Source: Methanomicrobia archaeon
Lineage (GTDB): Archaea; Halobacteriota; Syntropharchaeia; Alkanophagales; Methanospirareceae
Assembly (NCBI GenBank): GCA_016928455.1
Contig: JAFGKP010000105.1
Location: forward strand, 1-7,741
Length of the DNA: 7,741 nucleotides
Direction of reading: 5' to 3'
Shown here: piece by piece, positions 7,201-7,741 of the stretch
Layout: each line of letters starts with the position of its first letter
Position numbering within the stretch: position 1 is the first letter of the stretch
The notes under the pieces: generated by a model
Told to the model about the DNA's origin: nothing
Database searches by the model: none
Seen by the model: only the letters and a program-made list of their open reading frames with translations
Position numbers and translations under genes: made by a program

Positions 7201-7741
7201 TCTGGAGCCACCGACGGGAATCTTTGCAGAGAACGTTGCGGCCGTGGATGTGGTGACGGCCTTCGGCAGCCCTGACATGTGGGAGGACGGGCTTCCGTAT
7301 AACTTCATTCAGCTCGGTAACGAGACGAGTAACCTGAGCATCGTGTTCACGTATCCCGCGGGTACTAAGACCGTGAGCTTTGAGCCCGAGCTCATCTTTG
7401 AGTCTTTACCCGTGAATAAGTTCAAGACGGTGCTCGAGGTGAGCGCGGGCAAGCACTGGTGGTCCAAGCCGGAGTTCGATCACGTACATTTTGCGAACGA
7501 GTCCGGAAATCTCACGGCAACCTTTGATAACGCGACGCTCATCATCACCTACGACGAGGATCTCATCTTCAACTCGCTCCCTGATCGCAAGTTTGGCGAA
7601 TCGCTGGAAGCTGGCGGCGGGCATTACTGGTGGTCCGAGCCCTCGTTCGATACCGTGCATTTCACGAACGACTCGGGCGACCTCACGGTAATCTTCGGCG
7701 ATGCGAACCTGACCGTGACGTACGACGAGGATCTGATCTTC
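4253..7741 (+). CDS. Large secreted multidomain surface protein: thioester-like domain, Ig-like domain, NosD-like beta-helix, 57-aa tandem repeats (3' end outside window)
   Basis: One frame stays open to the window's last base (1163 codons) with no internal stop. In order: signal peptide about 1-25; Cys-rich thioester-like domain about 35-190, with FCI (Cys86) and GQSAVW (Gln136); invasin-like Ig domain about 194-277; NosD-like right-handed beta-helix about 337-790, closing with GNYWDDY and DYHPL; an unrecognised region about 791-1007; then 57-residue repeats from 1044 onward. I count 45 N-X-S/T sequons, fitting heavy N-glycosylation outside the cell. ATG 4253 is chosen because GGAGG sits ten bases upstream; ATG 4244 would add three residues. 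The gene has its own promoter and is not joined to the V4R operon. A role as adhesin or envelope component is inferred. Export is likely, but any C-terminal anchor such as PGF-CTERM would lie outside the window. Confidence 0.9.
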   Translation, partial: MKFMYTKTLFVGIAILMIGSLICVTVGCCVTVGCDHTVEILDICCLNTTAGWFYNDTGWDYYSGDVYTPLFHLLDVTDELGYYAFCIDFEVPVEKGDIFNASVYPATPTCRNNSIGYILNNWIIDCVHCDNVSAGQSAVWYFAYIDETFCGGCSTQYNHTATPGGLGWESNWIPNCSAHPEACDMIDASINQSVPYNIAITPGTGSYTKGEPVELEATVAYCLGVVGAPVTVIFETTNGVFENGSASFENDTVGGIARAHLTCNADTATVTARIKDFKWFEIVDPIGCNVIDYQPTIRITTIFDDAAFNFGSAPLTCTCDLCVNMTGWWRNNGTFNQNLTTPIQAAVNNANASETICVQNGTYTENVVVNKSNLTIRSANGSAVTIVESTAWDEHVVSIIDQTGVTLDGFTLRGAIGEDEDVAGLYLENATECNISDIIITDITDEIAAYGIWLVNSNDNRFNVTTVSDIMGYWDAIGIAVVDDSYNNTFSANTSVSFIAAGELACGIYVGTLEGGSAANNWFSARTVVSDITMLYSEWGTNALGIWLAGGASNNTFSGTTSVANITAVYYACGIGLGNLLDEDAEEYSNDNEFVSSTAISNVTAIAWEGQAVGIGLADAHGNTFASDHRIYALNSYDQAIGIFLRESNGNSFINGSISNLTADSYTIGVELYESDNNTLSCFEIRDNMVGILLEGFMSLSTYNRIIGNVLINNSGEVEGGPAIPATGIHVNQASAYNEIHENCFFANEPQASDEGWSNNWDGNYWDDYNTPPGPYVIEGVGSKDYHPLLCCLQESATECASDVKGFEIKYNLTITVYRCDNNQIIRITDGSKTVLIQVLDHNFTCAEVVDLLKGLELANFATLPELVLVTYTDSLVANVSFWRSALSSNPDLVVEHLELITGNGSFSRPESNCTSAGDDDNCTDERIIVGVTELAKLVQSYGLAPLWYGLIAVSRENSTNVTYQRRMVEGWETLLLVAFGELLEPPTGIFAENVAAVDVVTAFGSPDMWEDGLPYNFIQLGNETSNLSIVFTYPAGTKTVSFEPELIFESLPVNKFKTVLEVSAGKHWWSKPEFDHVHFANESGNLTATFDNATLIITYDEDLIFNSLPDRKFGESLEAGGGHYWWSEPSFDTVHFTNDSGDLTVIFGDANLTVTYDEDLIF
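4319..4354 (+). repeat. Tandem 18-bp duplication in the signal-peptide region
   Basis: Two adjacent 18-bp units (4319-4336 and 4337-4354) differ only at their last base (TGT versus TGC). Each encodes CVTVGC, giving CVTVGCCVTVGC at residues 23-34 of the surface protein, at the end of its hydrophobic signal segment. The unit length keeps the frame, and the near identity suggests a recent slippage duplication. Confidence 0.9.
4355..4822 (+). other. Putative Cys-Gln thioester (TED/TQXA-like) domain of the surface protein
   Basis: Residues about 35-190 contain YYAFCIDFEVP (Cys86) and, 50 residues later, SAGQSAVWYF (Gln136). These match the two short signatures of Gram-positive thioester domains: an aromatic-Cys-hydrophobic triplet, and Gln-x-x followed by two hydrophobic residues. 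Between them IGYILNNW resembles the conserved YIL stretch of the TQXA family. In that family the Cys and Gln side chains form an internal thioester that bonds covalently to host or surface ligands. Two CxxC pairs (126/129 and 150/153) are extra. The Cys-Gln spacing is shorter than in the well-studied bacterial domains, so the assignment is tentative. Confidence 0.55.
4832..5084 (+). other. Invasin/Big_1-like Ig domain of the surface protein
   Basis: Residues about 194-277 show the usual order of this fold. A strand reading YNIAITPG is followed by GEPVELEATVAY, then GAPVTVIFETTNGVF, GGIARAHLT and finally ATVTARI. Such domains are extracellular spacers that lift binding domains off the cell. 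The assignment is by pattern only; another bacterial Ig-like family is possible. Confidence 0.6.
5261..6622 (+). other. NosD-like right-handed parallel beta-helix domain of the surface protein
   Basis: Residues about 337-790 begin with TPIQAAVNNANASETICV and NGTYTENVVV, the usual opening of NosD/pectate-lyase-like helices. About nine irregular coils follow, each opening with N-x-F or N-x-L after an Asn or Asp and passing through a GI-x-L strand (for example ALGIWLAG, ACGIGLGN, AIGIFLRE). The domain ends with NNWDGNYWDDY and DYHPL, a common C-terminal cap in archaeal members. Such helices bind or process polysaccharides or serve as rigid stalks; no catalytic residues could be assigned. Confidence 0.8.
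7274..7381 (+). repeat. Degenerate partial copy preceding the 57-aa repeats
   Basis: Residues about 1008-1043 align with the second half of the downstream units. LGNETSNLSIVF corresponds to FTNDSGDLTVIF, and the segment ends in a similar TKTVSF strand. A single Trp precedes it where the full units have a WW pair. It appears to be a diverged first repeat lacking the front half. Confidence 0.45.
7382..7741 (+). repeat. In-frame 171-bp (57-residue) tandem repeats, continuing past the window
   Basis: Unit 1 (7382-7552) and unit 2 (7553-7723) align without gaps and share 30 of 57 residues by my count. Unit 3 starts at 7724 with an exact DEDLIF match to unit 2 before the window ends. Conserved features in order are LIF-x-SLP, KF, a central WWS-x-P, FD-x-VHF, a sequon-bearing SG-x-LT segment and a closing Thr-Tyr. 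The alternating strands suggest a small all-beta stalk module. I do not recognise the family. Confidence 0.9.

Noticed and set aside
4087..7660. Many short open frames on both strands inside the surface-protein gene
   Set aside because: All lie within one continuous plus-strand frame with coherent domains, periodic repeats and sequons, so they are shadows.
1..7741. CRISPR array, tRNA/rRNA genes, insertion sequence or transposase
   Set aside because: No regularly spaced direct repeats with unique spacers, no cloverleaf or rRNA signature, and no transposase motifs or terminal inverted repeats were seen.

Overview
The window looks archaeal, most likely Euryarchaeota of the methanogen or ANME-like kind. 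It carries an archaeal-type valyl-tRNA synthetase, an archaeal/eukaryotic-type peptidyl-tRNA hydrolase (Pth2), TATA-box promoters instead of -35/-10 promoters, a V4R-domain protein, and a sequon-dense secreted beta-helix protein typical of archaeal cell surfaces. A lineage below that level is only a guess, because no taxonomic marker was searched.

Layout. Bases 1-1421 (minus strand) hold the first 473 codons of valS, whose 3' end lies outside the window. A 162-bp AT-rich divergent spacer with a TATA box facing each way separates it from pth2 (1584-1946, plus). An 81-bp spacer then carries a TATA box so close to the next start that the mRNA is probably leaderless. Next come two tightly coupled plus-strand genes: an 8-TM membrane protein of unknown function (2028-2840), and a cytoplasmic protein with one complete and one degenerate V4R domain (2837-3946), joined by an ATGA overlap. 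An intergenic stretch of about 300 bp (3947-4252) holds inverted repeats and a strong BRE/TATA promoter.

The rest of the window (4253 to the end) is one uninterrupted reading frame of at least 1163 codons that runs off the right edge. It encodes a secreted surface protein. In order it has a signal peptide, a Cys-rich N-terminal domain resembling Cys-Gln thioester (TED/TQXA) adhesion domains, an invasin-type Ig-like domain, a NosD-like right-handed beta-helix, an unrecognised domain, and gapless 57-residue tandem repeats continuing past the window.

The valS/pth2 pair is housekeeping translation machinery. The membrane/V4R pair looks like a small ligand-sensing or membrane-signalling module (inference). 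The large protein is most likely an N-glycosylated adhesin or cell-envelope protein. Its putative internal thioester domain joined to a beta-helix and novel tandem repeats is the most interesting item here.
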